In this document: positions 18,532 to 26,747 of the stretch, piece after piece | Numbering within the stretch: the stretch's first letter is position 1 | How the letters are laid out: each line of letters begins with the position of its first letter | The notes under the pieces: model-generated | What the model was told of the DNA's origin: nothing | Database searches by the model: none | The model's input: only the letters and a program-made list of their open reading frames with translations | Position numbers and translations under genes: made by a program | Assembly: GCA_045631425.1 (NCBI GenBank) | Contig: JAZQUR010000102.1 | Span: forward strand, 1-35,691 | DNA from: Treponema_I sp045631425 | GTDB lineage: Bacteria > Spirochaetota > Spirochaetia > Treponematales > Treponemataceae | Direction: 5' to 3' | Length of the DNA: 35,691 nt

Positions 18532-19170
18532 ATGGCAATATCCTTTTGTAGAAAAAATGAAAATTATGCAGAAAAAATACTTCGCCAAAAGCAAATGAGA
18601 GAAATCAAAAAAGAAATTTTTAGAAAAACTATTCATCTTTGTACAGCTTTTATCCCTGTGTTTTTGGATAGATTTTATTGGCCCATAATTATTCTTCTTT
18701 CAATGGTTTTGGTTGCTTATATTATTTGTGAATTTTTGCGAATAAAAGGGATAACAGTTCCAATTATTTCAAAGATTACAGATATGGCTTCTCGAAAAAG
18801 AGATGAAAATCGCTTCGTATTGGGACCTGTGACTTTAGCTCTTGGGGTTTTGATAACAGCTTTGTGTTTTCCAAGTATGCCTGCAAAAATCGGGATTTTG
18901 GCCCTTGCATTAGGAGATGGACTTGCTAGTTTGTTTGGTAAAGTTTTTGGGCACGTTTACATCCCTCTTACATCTGGAAAAACTGTTGCGGGAAGCTTAA
19001 CCTGTTTTATCGCTATTTTCTTATCAACTTGTTTGTGCAGTGGCAACGTGATTTGCGGCTTGGTTGTTGGGGTTGCTGGAATGTTGATAGAAGTTTTCCC
19101 AATGAAAAATTTTGATAATCTTGCCTTGCCGATTTTAGTTGCCTTTATTTCTTGTTTTTTTGTTTTGTAG
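18532..19170 (+). CDS. Phytol/dolichol-kinase-like integral membrane protein (CTP-dependent type)
   Basis: This 212-aa polytopic protein has about six hydrophobic segments. Motifs match the VTE5/SEC59 prenol-kinase family: KTIHL near the N-terminus, LALGDGLASLFGKVFG, and TSGKTVAGSL. These enzymes phosphorylate long-chain isoprenoid alcohols or diacylglycerol; the substrate cannot be predicted. The start at 18532 lies one nt after the upstream stop; an in-frame Met at 18595 is an alternative that would remove 21 hydrophilic residues. It converges with the minus-strand gene that ends at 19172. Confidence 0.75.
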   Translation: MAISFCRKNENYAEKILRQKQMREIKKEIFRKTIHLCTAFIPVFLDRFYWPIIILLSMVLVAYIICEFLRIKGITVPIISKITDMASRKRDENRFVLGPVTLALGVLITALCFPSMPAKIGILALALGDGLASLFGKVFGHVYIPLTSGKTVAGSLTCFIAIFLSTCLCSGNVICGLVVGVAGMLIEVFPMKNFDNLALPILVAFISCFFVL

Positions 19171-19171
19171 T

Positions 19172-19978
19172 TTATTGCCACAAATAGTAATTGTGGATTT
19201 TTTGCAAATATTTTATTGTTCCGAAAGAAAGCAAAAATATTCCGATAAAGCATAGGAAAAAGTTTGTTGCGTAAACCAAAGAAAAATATCCTATGATTAA
19301 GTAAACGTAACTTAAAGTGTAGCGACTTTTGCTATAAAAAATCATTGAAATACAAGTTAAAAAGAAAATCACAAATTGAATTACTTCAAAGATTTTGCTG
19401 AAACCAGATGCAGGATTTATTGATTGATTTACGGTTCCTGTGTTAATAGGCAAGAATTCGACAAAAATCCATGAAACAATAGCAATTATGGAAAGTGTTT
19501 TTTCTGTGGTTTGATTTTGAATATCTTCTGAAAAAAGAGCTGAAAATAAAAAACAGAACAAGGAAATTAAACGACAAGCAAAACATCCTTTTCCAATAAA
19601 AATCAATAACTGAGAGTATGAGTTCCAAAGATTATAAAGTGGAATCAAAAGTCTAAAATATTCAAATAAACAACACACTAAAAATCCGAGAAAAAAAATG
19701 ATTTCTGGAGATTGAGTTTTTTCAAAGGAATAGCGAATTATCAAAGTGGCAGAAAATGCAAATATCCCCAAAAAAACAATAGCGATAACTGAGAACACAG
19801 AATAATCATCAAATAAAAAACTTTTTAGGGATAAATTTTGGAATGAAAAATTGTCTGGTAAGGGTGCAATTTTACCATTGTAAAAGTTGAAAAGAAACAA
19901 TCCTAAAAATAATAAAATAACGGCTCCGCAAAAAATCCCAAAGCCCAAAGTAATTTTATTTCGTGATATTAAGGTCAT
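19172..19978 (-). CDS. Multipass membrane protein of unknown family
   Basis: The 268-aa protein is almost entirely hydrophobic with about seven or eight predicted membrane spans. A short non-membrane stretch follows the first span (KIAPLPDNFSFQNLSL), and another loop lies near residue 180 (LPINTGTVNQSINPASG). I see no transporter or enzyme signature. The multi-span layout with a periplasmic loop recalls sensory membrane modules, but no output domain is attached. It converges with the lipid-kinase-like gene (1-nt gap) and is divergent from the DUF2259 gene. Function unknown. Confidence 0.7.
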   Translation of the reverse strand: MTLISRNKITLGFGIFCGAVILLFLGLFLFNFYNGKIAPLPDNFSFQNLSLKSFLFDDYSVFSVIAIVFLGIFAFSATLIIRYSFEKTQSPEIIFFLGFLVCCLFEYFRLLIPLYNLWNSYSQLLIFIGKGCFACRLISLFCFLFSALFSEDIQNQTTEKTLSIIAIVSWIFVEFLPINTGTVNQSINPASGFSKIFEVIQFVIFFLTCISMIFYSKSRYTLSYVYLIIGYFSLVYATNFFLCFIGIFLLSFGTIKYLQKIHNYYLWQ

Positions 19979-20118
19979 ACTAAAATATAACTATTACTTA
20001 AATTTATGTAAAGCACGCAGTGAAAAAATCCGAAAAAATAAGAGTGATATAGACAAAAATTTGGATAAAATTGCTGATATCAAAATGCTGTTTTTGCCAA
20101 AGGTTGTGTAGGAGTTAA

Positions 20119-20268
20119 AGATAAACACTTCTCCTAAAATGGCGTCGAAGTGTTTATCTCTAAAGTTTGCGTTGCAAGCTTTCTTATATAATGTTGTTTC
20201 TCACATTCGTTGCGAAACAACGTAAAAAAGTTTAATCAGAAATTGATATTTCCTCATAAACTTTTTTT
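20119..20268 (+). promoter_or_regulatory. Candidate structured leader RNA, copy B, upstream of the DUF2259 gene
   Basis: The layout matches copy A at 5809-5953. Hairpin 0 pairs 20119-20130 with 20148-20159 (12 bp). Hairpin I pairs 20162-20170 with 20174-20182 (GTT loop, one G-U). Hairpin II pairs 20191-20200 with 20214-20223 around TCACATTCGTTGC. Hairpin III pairs 20224-20234 with 20257-20267 and contains the conserved GAAATTGATATTTCC. Stems II and III differ in sequence from copy A but still pair. The U-run abuts the SD AGGAG (20269-20273). CTCCTAAA in the hairpin 0 loop (20131-20138) is the exact complement of the SD region TTTAGGAG (20266-20273), and TAGGAGTTAA occurs both upstream (20109-20118) and at the SD (20268-20277). 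The rest of the gap (19979-20108) is AT-rich with no clear promoter or gene. Confidence 0.65.
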
Positions 20269-20278
20269 AGGAGTTAAT

Positions 20279-20980
20279 ATGAAAAAATATGTTTTTATAT
20301 TGATGTTTGCTTTGCTTTCATTTTCTGTTTTTGCAGGTGATGTGGCAGCTTTTGAAGATATTGGATTTTCTGCAGATGGAAAGACTTATCTCTTTGCAGA
20401 ATACGGAATTACAGATAAAGATTTCCAAGGTTATGCTGAAATCTACGCTGTTGATATTGAAAAAAATGACTTTTTGAAAAACGGTGTATACAAAATAGCT
20501 CCATCAAAATCTACAACAGGTAAAAGTGGAAGTTTTGTGTATAATTCGCTAAAAGAAAAAAATGCGAAATGGCTAAGTTCTTTTAACGCAACACCTGTTT
20601 CAATCGATGATATTCTTTATATCAAACCAAATGATTCAAAAAATAGCACAGAAACAATTACTGTAACTGATTTTGTTCATACAACTCAAGAAAACCCTCT
20701 AGCATACAGTTTTACTTTAGTTCCATATTTTGAAGGTTCTGGAAAATCTTTGGTATCATCATTCTACATTGTGGTTGAAATCAAAGATAAAACTGAAAAA
20801 GTGGTAGAAAAGATTGTAGTTGGAAATCCTGATGTTAAGCGAAAAATGATTTCAGGTTATTCAATCGAAAAAATCTTTTGTACTCCGGATGCAAAAAGTT
20901 TTGTAATCGTTGTGGAAAAGAAAAGCGAAGAAAACGGAGTACCTTCTATCAGATATATGGTAGAAACTTTTAAGTTATAA
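20279..20980 (+). CDS. DUF2259-type secreted protein
   Basis: The start is ATG 20279, with SD AGGAG 5 nt upstream, giving 233 aa; a longer frame opening at 20210 would run through the leader hairpins and is rejected. A signal peptide (cleavage after FSVFA, about residue 19) is followed by FEDIGFSADGKTYLFAEYGITD, which I recognise as typical of DUF2259 predicted secreted proteins of treponemes. The rest is beta-rich and ends in a WD/beta-propeller-like CTPDAKSFVIVVEKK segment. It has no lipobox Cys, so it should be a soluble periplasmic protein. It forms a single-gene unit with the structured leader upstream and a strong terminator downstream. Function unknown. Confidence 0.8.
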   Translation: MKKYVFILMFALLSFSVFAGDVAAFEDIGFSADGKTYLFAEYGITDKDFQGYAEIYAVDIEKNDFLKNGVYKIAPSKSTTGKSGSFVYNSLKEKNAKWLSSFNATPVSIDDILYIKPNDSKNSTETITVTDFVHTTQENPLAYSFTLVPYFEGSGKSLVSSFYIVVEIKDKTEKVVEKIVVGNPDVKRKMISGYSIEKIFCTPDAKSFVIVVEKKSEENGVPSIRYMVETFKL

Positions 20981-20987
20981 AAAATAA

Positions 20988-21028
20988 GGTCAAGGGAAAA
21001 AAAGTTAAATCCCTTGACCATTTTTTTT
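20988..21028. terminator. Strong intrinsic terminator, probably bidirectional
   Basis: GGTCAAGGGA (20988-20997) pairs perfectly with TCCCTTGACC (21010-21019), and eight T follow at 21021-21028. On the minus strand the stem is followed by TTATTTTTT, so it can also end the converging DJ-1/PfpI gene. A small second hairpin (TCCGAGA / TCTCGGA, 21030-21046) lies beside it without its own U-run. Confidence 0.9.
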
Positions 21029-21065
21029 CTCCGAGAAAATCTCGGAAAATAATGCTGATGTAAAA

Positions 21066-21638
21066 TTAGTTAAAAAGCATGCCTTGCTTTAGAGCTGTGG
21101 CTTTTTCCCCTAATCCAAGTTGATTTAGAATTTCGTATGAAAACTCTGCTGCAGTTCCAGGTCCGCGAGATGTAATCAAGTTTTCATCAACCACAACTGG
21201 ATTTGCTTTCCAATTTGCTAAGTTTTCACTAGAAGCTTGGTTTTCCATGTTTGGATAGCAAGTCCAGTTTTTATTTGATAATAGACCATATTCGCCAAAA
21301 ACGATGGCAGGACTTGCACAAATTGCACAAGTAATCTTGTTTTTTGCAAAGCACTTTTGTGTAAAAGCTTTTAGTTTTTCACTGTTTGCAAGATTTGTGG
21401 CACCTGGCATTCCTCCTGGCATAATCACTGCATCTGGTAAAACATTTTCATCTAATTGGCTAAGTGTGTAATCACATTTTACAAAAATATCGTGAGCGCC
21501 TTTTACATCTAAAGAGTCGGAAATTGAAAATGTTTTTACATTTACACCGGCTCGTCGTAAAATATCAACAGGAGTAATGGCTTCAATTTCCTCAAAACCT
21601 GTTGCAAAAAAAACATAAGCTAATTTTTCTTGATTCAT
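21066..21638 (-). CDS. DJ-1/PfpI superfamily protein
   Basis: The start is chosen at ATG 21638 because GGGGA lies just upstream; an in-frame ATG at 21662 lacks one. The 190-aa protein shows the DJ-1 core: FFATGFEEIEAITPVDILRRAG with the conserved Glu, the VIMPGGMPGA turn, and the nucleophile elbow CAICASPAIV, where the second Cys is the reactive one. It ends with TSRGPGTAAEFSYEI, as in YajL/ThiJ-like members. Proposed roles for the family include protection against carbonyl or oxidative damage; the exact activity here is not predictable. It is a single-gene unit between the DUF2259 terminator and the divergent signalling operon. Confidence 0.9.
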   Translation of the reverse strand: MNQEKLAYVFFATGFEEIEAITPVDILRRAGVNVKTFSISDSLDVKGAHDIFVKCDYTLSQLDENVLPDAVIMPGGMPGATNLANSEKLKAFTQKCFAKNKITCAICASPAIVFGEYGLLSNKNWTCYPNMENQASSENLANWKANPVVVDENLITSRGPGTAAEFSYEILNQLGLGEKATALKQGMLFN

Positions 21639-21733
21639 AATTTTTCCCCAAAAATTATACATTTTTTGTTAGTAAATTTATTATACAATGGTTTTAGTTG
21701 AAAATACAACAATTATGGGCTATCATATTCTTT

Positions 21734-22981
21734 ATGAAAAAGGTATTGATAATTGATGCTCCACCTCTTTTTAGAGAATTTTTAAAAGAAAAACTTTCCG
21801 CTGAAAAAATAGAAGTAGACGCTGCCACAGGAAATCGTGACGCTTTTACAAAACTAGTTTCAGGTTTGCCAGATTTGGTAATTGCTAATTCTCCAGATAA
21901 TTTTCAAGACCTCATAGATTTTTTAGAAAAGAAACGACTAGAGCCAAATGCTGCTCGAGTTCCAATTATTTTAACTGGTCCAGTTTTAGAAAAAAATCAG
22001 CTTGTGATTTTGCAAACATATAATGTTATAAAATATTTTAACAAGCCTATAAAATTTGATATTTTCTTTGAATCAATCGGAAGAATTTTACGCACAAATT
22101 TCTCAATCGATACAACTCAATGTATTCTCGAAATGCACTTAAACGACAACATTATTTTTATTGAAGTTGCACAAGGCTTAAATCGGGAAAAAATTGCATT
22201 ATTAAAATATCGTATTACAGAAATGATTGATAATAACAATCTTACAGCGCCAAAAGTTGTTTTGATGATGACAGACTTATCACTTTCATTTGTTGATGGC
22301 GCAAATCTTGAATATTTGCTAGACAATGTGATTGCAGATTCTCGTGTTGCTCGACGAAACGTAAAAGTTTTGGCTTTAGACTCTTTCACAAAAGAATTGA
22401 TTAACGGACATAAACAGTACACAGGTATTGAAGTTGTAGAAAATCTTTCTAGAATTCTAAACTCTTTGGTGGATTCTGGAACTGCTACAAGTGTTGCAGA
22501 CGTGATTTCTGATAAAATTCTTACCGCTACTGAGGATGTAAGCGAAGGTTCTGTTCAAATGAAATTCCAGCTTGAATCTGGAGTTATGGATGTTGAAAAA
22601 AATACATTAGATAGTCAGTTAAAAATTGCTATTGTTGATGATGATTCTCTTATTTTAAATTTGCTAAAATCTGCTTTTGAATCAATTAGTGTTGAAGTAG
22701 ATTGTTTTTCATCTGGTACAGAGTTTTTAGCAAACACAAATAAACGTGTTTATGATTTGATAATTCTTGATATTTTTATGCCAGGTCTTTCTGGTTATGA
22801 TATTTTGAATCATCTTCATTCAAGAAAATATCCCTCTCCTGTTCTTGTATATTCAAATGCAACTCAAAGAGAGGCTGTTGTTCAGGCTTTGAGCTTAGGT
22901 GCAAAATCATTTTTGATAAAACCTCAAAAACCAGAAGTGATAATTCAAAAAGCTGTAGAAATTATTAATGCTAAAAATTAG
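21734..22981 (+). CDS. Two-receiver response regulator with a degenerate first receiver
   Basis: The start is ATG 21734 (MKKVLIIDAP, 415 aa); a longer TTG-initiated frame is unlikely. Residues about 1-120 are receiver-like (VLIID, C-terminal FNKPIK) but the phosphoacceptor position is Asn (VIAN52), so it should not be phosphorylated. Residues about 130-260 form a different alpha/beta domain (LNDNIIFIEVAQ, VVLMMTDLSLSFVDGANLEYLL, NVKVLALDSF), possibly STAS-like. Residues about 290-415 are an intact receiver: IVDDD, phosphoacceptor D346 in LIILDIFMPG, VYSNAT, LIKPQ. There is no DNA-binding or enzymatic output domain. It lies 11 nt upstream of the hybrid kinase and is the likely partner. Confidence 0.85.
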   Translation: MKKVLIIDAPPLFREFLKEKLSAEKIEVDAATGNRDAFTKLVSGLPDLVIANSPDNFQDLIDFLEKKRLEPNAARVPIILTGPVLEKNQLVILQTYNVIKYFNKPIKFDIFFESIGRILRTNFSIDTTQCILEMHLNDNIIFIEVAQGLNREKIALLKYRITEMIDNNNLTAPKVVLMMTDLSLSFVDGANLEYLLDNVIADSRVARRNVKVLALDSFTKELINGHKQYTGIEVVENLSRILNSLVDSGTATSVADVISDKILTATEDVSEGSVQMKFQLESGVMDVEKNTLDSQLKIAIVDDDSLILNLLKSAFESISVEVDCFSSGTEFLANTNKRVYDLIILDIFMPGLSGYDILNHLHSRKYPSPVLVYSNATQREAVVQALSLGAKSFLIKPQKPEVIIQKAVEIINAKN

Positions 22982-22992
22982 TAGGTTTGCCA

Positions 22993-25017
22993 ATGTCTAA
23001 AAACGAAACTGCTGCTAGTCCATTTTTTGCAAACGCTGTTCACGAATTGAGAACTCCGATTCAAACTATTATTGGTACTCTTGAATTGATGGGAGATACA
23101 ACTCTAAATCCTGAGCAAACAGAATATGTTCGGCAAGTTAAATTTAGTGCAGATATTCTTTTGGCTTTGGTAAATGATTTATTGGATTTTTCAAAAATCC
23201 AATCTGGTCAGTTCAAATTAGAGAGAATTCCTGTAAATCCAAGCCATGTAGTTGAAGAAACTGTGGATTTAATCAGTATCGAAGCTCATAATCGCGGCTT
23301 AGAGATTTTTACTCATTTAAGTTCTGATTTGCCATTGGCGATTTACAGCGACCCAACTCGTATTCAGCAAGTTCTTTTGAACTTTGTAAAAAATGCTGTG
23401 AAGTTTACTAGTTCTGGCTATATCAATGTGCGTCTTTCAAAAGTTGATAATAATCTTTTATTCGAAGTGATAGATACTGGAATTGGCGTTCCTGAAGAAA
23501 AAAAACAGTTGATTTTCAAAGAATTTTGCCAAGCTGATGCTTCTACTACACGAAAATTTGGTGGAACAGGTCTTGGGCTTTCAATTTGTAAAAATCTTGC
23601 AGCTTTGATGAAAGGTGATATTGGCATACGAGACAATCCAGAAGGTGGCTCAATTTTCTGGTTTTCTCTTCCAATAGAAGAATGTGAAAATCCACCAGAT
23701 TCAATTCCTCGTTTTACAACTTTGAATATCGACTTAAATACAAAAATCCTTGTGGTTGATGATCATAAACTTGCGCTAGAATCTTTAGTTTATAAGTTGA
23801 ATTGTATCGGCTTAAAAAATGTGGAAACAGCTTCTTCTGGACAAGAGGCTTTAGATAAGCTTAGAAATGCAGCTGAAAAAAATGATCCATTCGTTATTGC
23901 ATTGGTGGATATGATAATGCCTGTTATGGATGGATGGCGTTTGGCTTCTGAAATCAATGCTGACAGAAATATCAATAGCACAAAACTTTATATGCTTGTT
24001 CCCGAAGGTCAAATGGGAAGTGAAGCAAAAATGAAGATGTTGGACTGGTTCAACGGATATATTTACAAACCAGTAAAATATCGGCTTTTGATAGATACTC
24101 TAAACTCTGCAAACCAAAACCTTGATTTGGAAACTGTAGAAAAAGTAGAAGAAAAGAAAGTGGAAACTCCGGCCCCTGCACCAGAAACCTACGACTGTAC
24201 TGTTTTGGTGGCTGAAGATCATCCTATAAATCAAAAATTGCTAAAAACATTCTTAACAAATTTTGGCTGTACTGTTTATACTGCAAATAATGGTCGTGAA
24301 GCTGTAAATCAAATTGCGGAACATCCTGAAATCGAACTAGTTTTTATGGATATCCAAATGCCAGAACTAAATGGTGTGGAAGCAACTATTGAAGTGCGAA
24401 ATACTGATTTCAAGGGAATTATTATAGCTTGTACAGCAAATAGTGACGAAGCTGATTTTGAAATGTATCGCACAAATGGAATGAACGGCGTTTTGGTAAA
24501 ACCGTTTAAAAAGCAAAGCGTAAAAGAATTGCTAGAAAAATGGATGCCTGTTATCAAAATGCCAGCCGATGATGAGTTGGAAGAACTTGAAGAAGTTGAG
24601 GAATTGGAAGAACTTGATGAACTAGAAGAATCTTTCGAAGAAGTTAATTTAACAGATTTTATCTACAATATTTGGGATCCTACAGATTTTATCGATACAG
24701 TTTCTCACGATATGTCTTTGGCAAGTCAACTTATCGAGCAGTATATAAATCAAACTCGAACATATTTGATTACTGCAAAGGAAGCTTTGTATATGAAAAA
24801 TTTCCAAAGTTTGTCTTTAATTGGTCATACTTTAAAAGGAAGTTCTGCTACAATTTCTGCAAAAGCTTTGTCTGAGGCTGCTCGAAAAATTGAAGATAAT
24901 GCAAAATCCATGGATATAACAGAAGTTGCAAAATATATAAACGAATTTTCTGCATTGTTTACAAAATTTGAGTATCTTTCAAAAGAACAGATTGAGGAAT
25001 GGAACAAGCAAAAATGA
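22993..25017 (+). CDS. Soluble hybrid histidine kinase with two receivers and an HPt domain
   Basis: I start at ATG 22993 (674 aa) rather than the TTG two codons earlier. The protein begins almost directly with the dimerisation/phosphoacceptor domain (H17 in HELRTPIQT) and has no membrane or sensor domain. The ATPase domain follows, with N-box NFVKNAVKF, DTGIGVP and GGTGLGLSI. Receiver 1 has D306 (ALVDMIMP) and receiver 2 D453 (VFMDIQMP). An acidic linker rich in Glu-Leu (about 525-545) leads to an HPt domain with H612 in IGHTLKGSSATI. This is a complete four-step phosphorelay in one chain, probably fed by protein partners or intracellular signals. Its stop overlaps the start of the PHP gene (ATGA). 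Confidence 0.93.
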   Translation: MSKNETAASPFFANAVHELRTPIQTIIGTLELMGDTTLNPEQTEYVRQVKFSADILLALVNDLLDFSKIQSGQFKLERIPVNPSHVVEETVDLISIEAHNRGLEIFTHLSSDLPLAIYSDPTRIQQVLLNFVKNAVKFTSSGYINVRLSKVDNNLLFEVIDTGIGVPEEKKQLIFKEFCQADASTTRKFGGTGLGLSICKNLAALMKGDIGIRDNPEGGSIFWFSLPIEECENPPDSIPRFTTLNIDLNTKILVVDDHKLALESLVYKLNCIGLKNVETASSGQEALDKLRNAAEKNDPFVIALVDMIMPVMDGWRLASEINADRNINSTKLYMLVPEGQMGSEAKMKMLDWFNGYIYKPVKYRLLIDTLNSANQNLDLETVEKVEEKKVETPAPAPETYDCTVLVAEDHPINQKLLKTFLTNFGCTVYTANNGREAVNQIAEHPEIELVFMDIQMPELNGVEATIEVRNTDFKGIIIACTANSDEADFEMYRTNGMNGVLVKPFKKQSVKELLEKWMPVIKMPADDELEELEEVEELEELDELEESFEEVNLTDFIYNIWDPTDFIDTVSHDMSLASQLIEQYINQTRTYLITAKEALYMKNFQSLSLIGHTLKGSSATISAKALSEAARKIEDNAKSMDITEVAKYINEFSALFTKFEYLSKEQIEEWNKQK

Positions 25018-25865
25018 GCATATTAGCAAATTATCATACTCACTCAACTTTTTGTGATGGAAAGTCAACTTTGCAAGATGTTGCAAAAAGCGCTTACGAA
25101 AAAGGTTTTAAATATTTGGGATTTTCATCTCATTCTGCATATCCTGTTGCTTCTGATTGTGAAATAAAATTCGAAAATTTTCCAAAATATCAAGAAGAGG
25201 TTTTGGCGCTAAAAGCTTTATATCAAGATAAAATGGAAATTTTGTATGGATATGAAGCAGATTTTTTGCCACCAGTTTCTTATCCTGATTATGGATTTTA
25301 CGAAGAATTAAATCCTGATTATTTGATTGGGTCAGTGCATTACATCCATAATTTTGATAGACCTGAAAATGGCACTGTGACAGTTGATAATTCTCCAGAA
25401 ATTGTTCAAAAAGGCATAGAGAAAATTTTCGGTGGCGATAAAAAGCTGATGGTTCAAACATATTTTGAAACTCAGCGCCAAATGCTAAAAACTTGCGATT
25501 TTGATATTATCGGGCATGTTGATTTGGTGCGCCGCCGAAATGGAAAGCTAAATATCTTTTCTGAGACTGATTCTTGGTACAAAAAAGAGTTGCTAGCCAC
25601 TGCAAAAGAAATTGCAAAAGCCGGTGTGGTGGTTGAAATCAATACTGGGGGAATGGCTCGCGGTGATACATTTTCTCCTTATCCAAGTTTGGACTTTTTG
25701 AAAATATTGCGAAAATTTGATGTTCCGATTTTGTTTAGTTCTGATGCTCATACTGTGGAAAATTTGCAATACGGATTTGATATTGCCACAAAGCACGTAA
25801 AAGAAGCCGGATATTCAGAGCGCCAATATTTAACTCTCGATGGCTGGAAGTCTGTTGAACTTTAA
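25014..25865 (+). CDS. PHP-domain phosphatase, histidinol-phosphatase-like
   Basis: The start is ATG 25014 (MSILANYHTHSTFCDG, 283 aa), which overlaps the kinase stop as ATGA; an in-frame ATG 15 nt earlier would add five residues. The metal-binding PHP motifs are present: YHTHSTFCDG, SSHSAYP, YGYEADFLP, GSVHYIH, GHVDLVRRR and SSDAHTVEN. Families with this pattern include histidinol-phosphatase (HisJ/HisK-type), acting in the last but one step of histidine synthesis. No other histidine gene is visible, so the true substrate may be different. Tight coupling to the kinase is unusual for a biosynthetic phosphatase. Confidence 0.85.
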   Translation: MSILANYHTHSTFCDGKSTLQDVAKSAYEKGFKYLGFSSHSAYPVASDCEIKFENFPKYQEEVLALKALYQDKMEILYGYEADFLPPVSYPDYGFYEELNPDYLIGSVHYIHNFDRPENGTVTVDNSPEIVQKGIEKIFGGDKKLMVQTYFETQRQMLKTCDFDIIGHVDLVRRRNGKLNIFSETDSWYKKELLATAKEIAKAGVVVEINTGGMARGDTFSPYPSLDFLKILRKFDVPILFSSDAHTVENLQYGFDIATKHVKEAGYSERQYLTLDGWKSVEL

Positions 25866-25883
25866 TAATACCTTTTCCTTTAG

Positions 25884-25912
25884 TTGTGTAAATTGCTTTT
25901 AAAGTGTATTAT
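25884..25912 (+). promoter_or_regulatory. Possible promoter giving a leaderless or near-leaderless lipoprotein mRNA
   Basis: TTGTGT (25884-25889), a 17-nt spacer and TATTAT (25907-25912). The expected transcription start, about 7 nt downstream, would fall at or next to the ATG at 25920. No well-spaced SD precedes that ATG. Confidence 0.35.
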
Positions 25913-25919
25913 TAGGGCT

Positions 25920-26747
25920 ATGAAAAAAATTACGAAAATTATTTTAATACTTTGTTCTCTTTTGTGTTTTGCTTGTCAAAAAAATGATGTTGTGGAAAAT
26001 CAAGAATTAATTTCTGAGTCAGATATAAATACAATTCAAAAAAATACTGATGATTCTCTTCCTTTGTGGATTCCAGGCAATTACTCAAAACTTGTGGTTG
26101 TTTTTGGTCATGGATATGAAACTGAAGAACTACAAGCACCTGTTATTGCTGAACTTGAAAAGAATTTTGGTCTTGCAGAAAACAAAGGGCTTATTATCCT
26201 TCGAACATTTCCAGAAAATTATTTTAATGGAAAAAAAGTTTCTTCTGATTGGCTTCGAAAAAGTCTTGAAAAGGATGATGTTTTTGCAATTATCATTATT
26301 GGTTCTCCAGAAAAGACTCACTACACACTTGCTGATTTACAAGATAACGGTTTTTCAGGAAAAGTTTATTCGATTTTCCCTCAAGACGATATTTTGGGAA
26401 CAGAATCAGGCTCTGAGTTTGTTTTAAGTTATAAATCACTTGGCGCAAAACTTGATGAAAGTCCAGTTTACGTAATCGATACAACAAAAGATATTTCTAA
26501 ATTGGCAAAAAGCTACGAAGAAGAAGGAATGTTTAGCGGCGATATTTCAAAAGTTTTAATTCCGATTATTAAGCGGCTAAAATCAGTAAACAAAAAAGCA
26601 ATTCCTGAAACACCAAAAAGTTTTGTATCTTATTTGAATGAAGGATATAAAGAATTTTTCGCAGATTTTGAAATATCATCTTATGTAGATGCTCAAACTG
26701 GAATAAAATCCTTAAATCATTATGTTTTTGGAGTTTATGATGAATAA
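25920..26747 (+). CDS. Hypothetical lipoprotein
   Basis: The start is ATG 25920 (MKKITKIILILCSLLCFAC, 275 aa); the longer frame from 25884 would add 12 residues before a perfectly good lipoprotein signal peptide. The lipobox is loose (LLCFAC, acylated Cys about residue 19), as is common in spirochetes. The mature part begins with an acidic linker and then alternates strands and helices: KLVVVFGHGYE, IIIIGSPEKTHYT, VYSIFPQDD, PVYVIDT. This suggests a Rossmann-like or periplasmic-binding-protein-type fold. I cannot name the family with confidence (DUF3798-like is one possibility). It overlaps the next gene by 8 nt. Confidence 0.75.
   Translation: MKKITKIILILCSLLCFACQKNDVVENQELISESDINTIQKNTDDSLPLWIPGNYSKLVVVFGHGYETEELQAPVIAELEKNFGLAENKGLIILRTFPENYFNGKKVSSDWLRKSLEKDDVFAIIIIGSPEKTHYTLADLQDNGFSGKVYSIFPQDDILGTESGSEFVLSYKSLGAKLDESPVYVIDTTKDISKLAKSYEEEGMFSGDISKVLIPIIKRLKSVNKKAIPETPKSFVSYLNEGYKEFFADFEISSYVDAQTGIKSLNHYVFGVYDE

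Noticed and set aside
20210..20278. N-terminal extension of the DUF2259 gene
   Set aside because: It would translate hairpins II and III and bury the signal peptide; ATG 20279 has a proper SD.
21030..21046. Terminator for the DJ-1/PfpI gene
   Set aside because: The TCCGAGA/TCTCGGA hairpin has no U-run on either strand in the right place; the adjacent 20988-21028 hairpin serves both genes.
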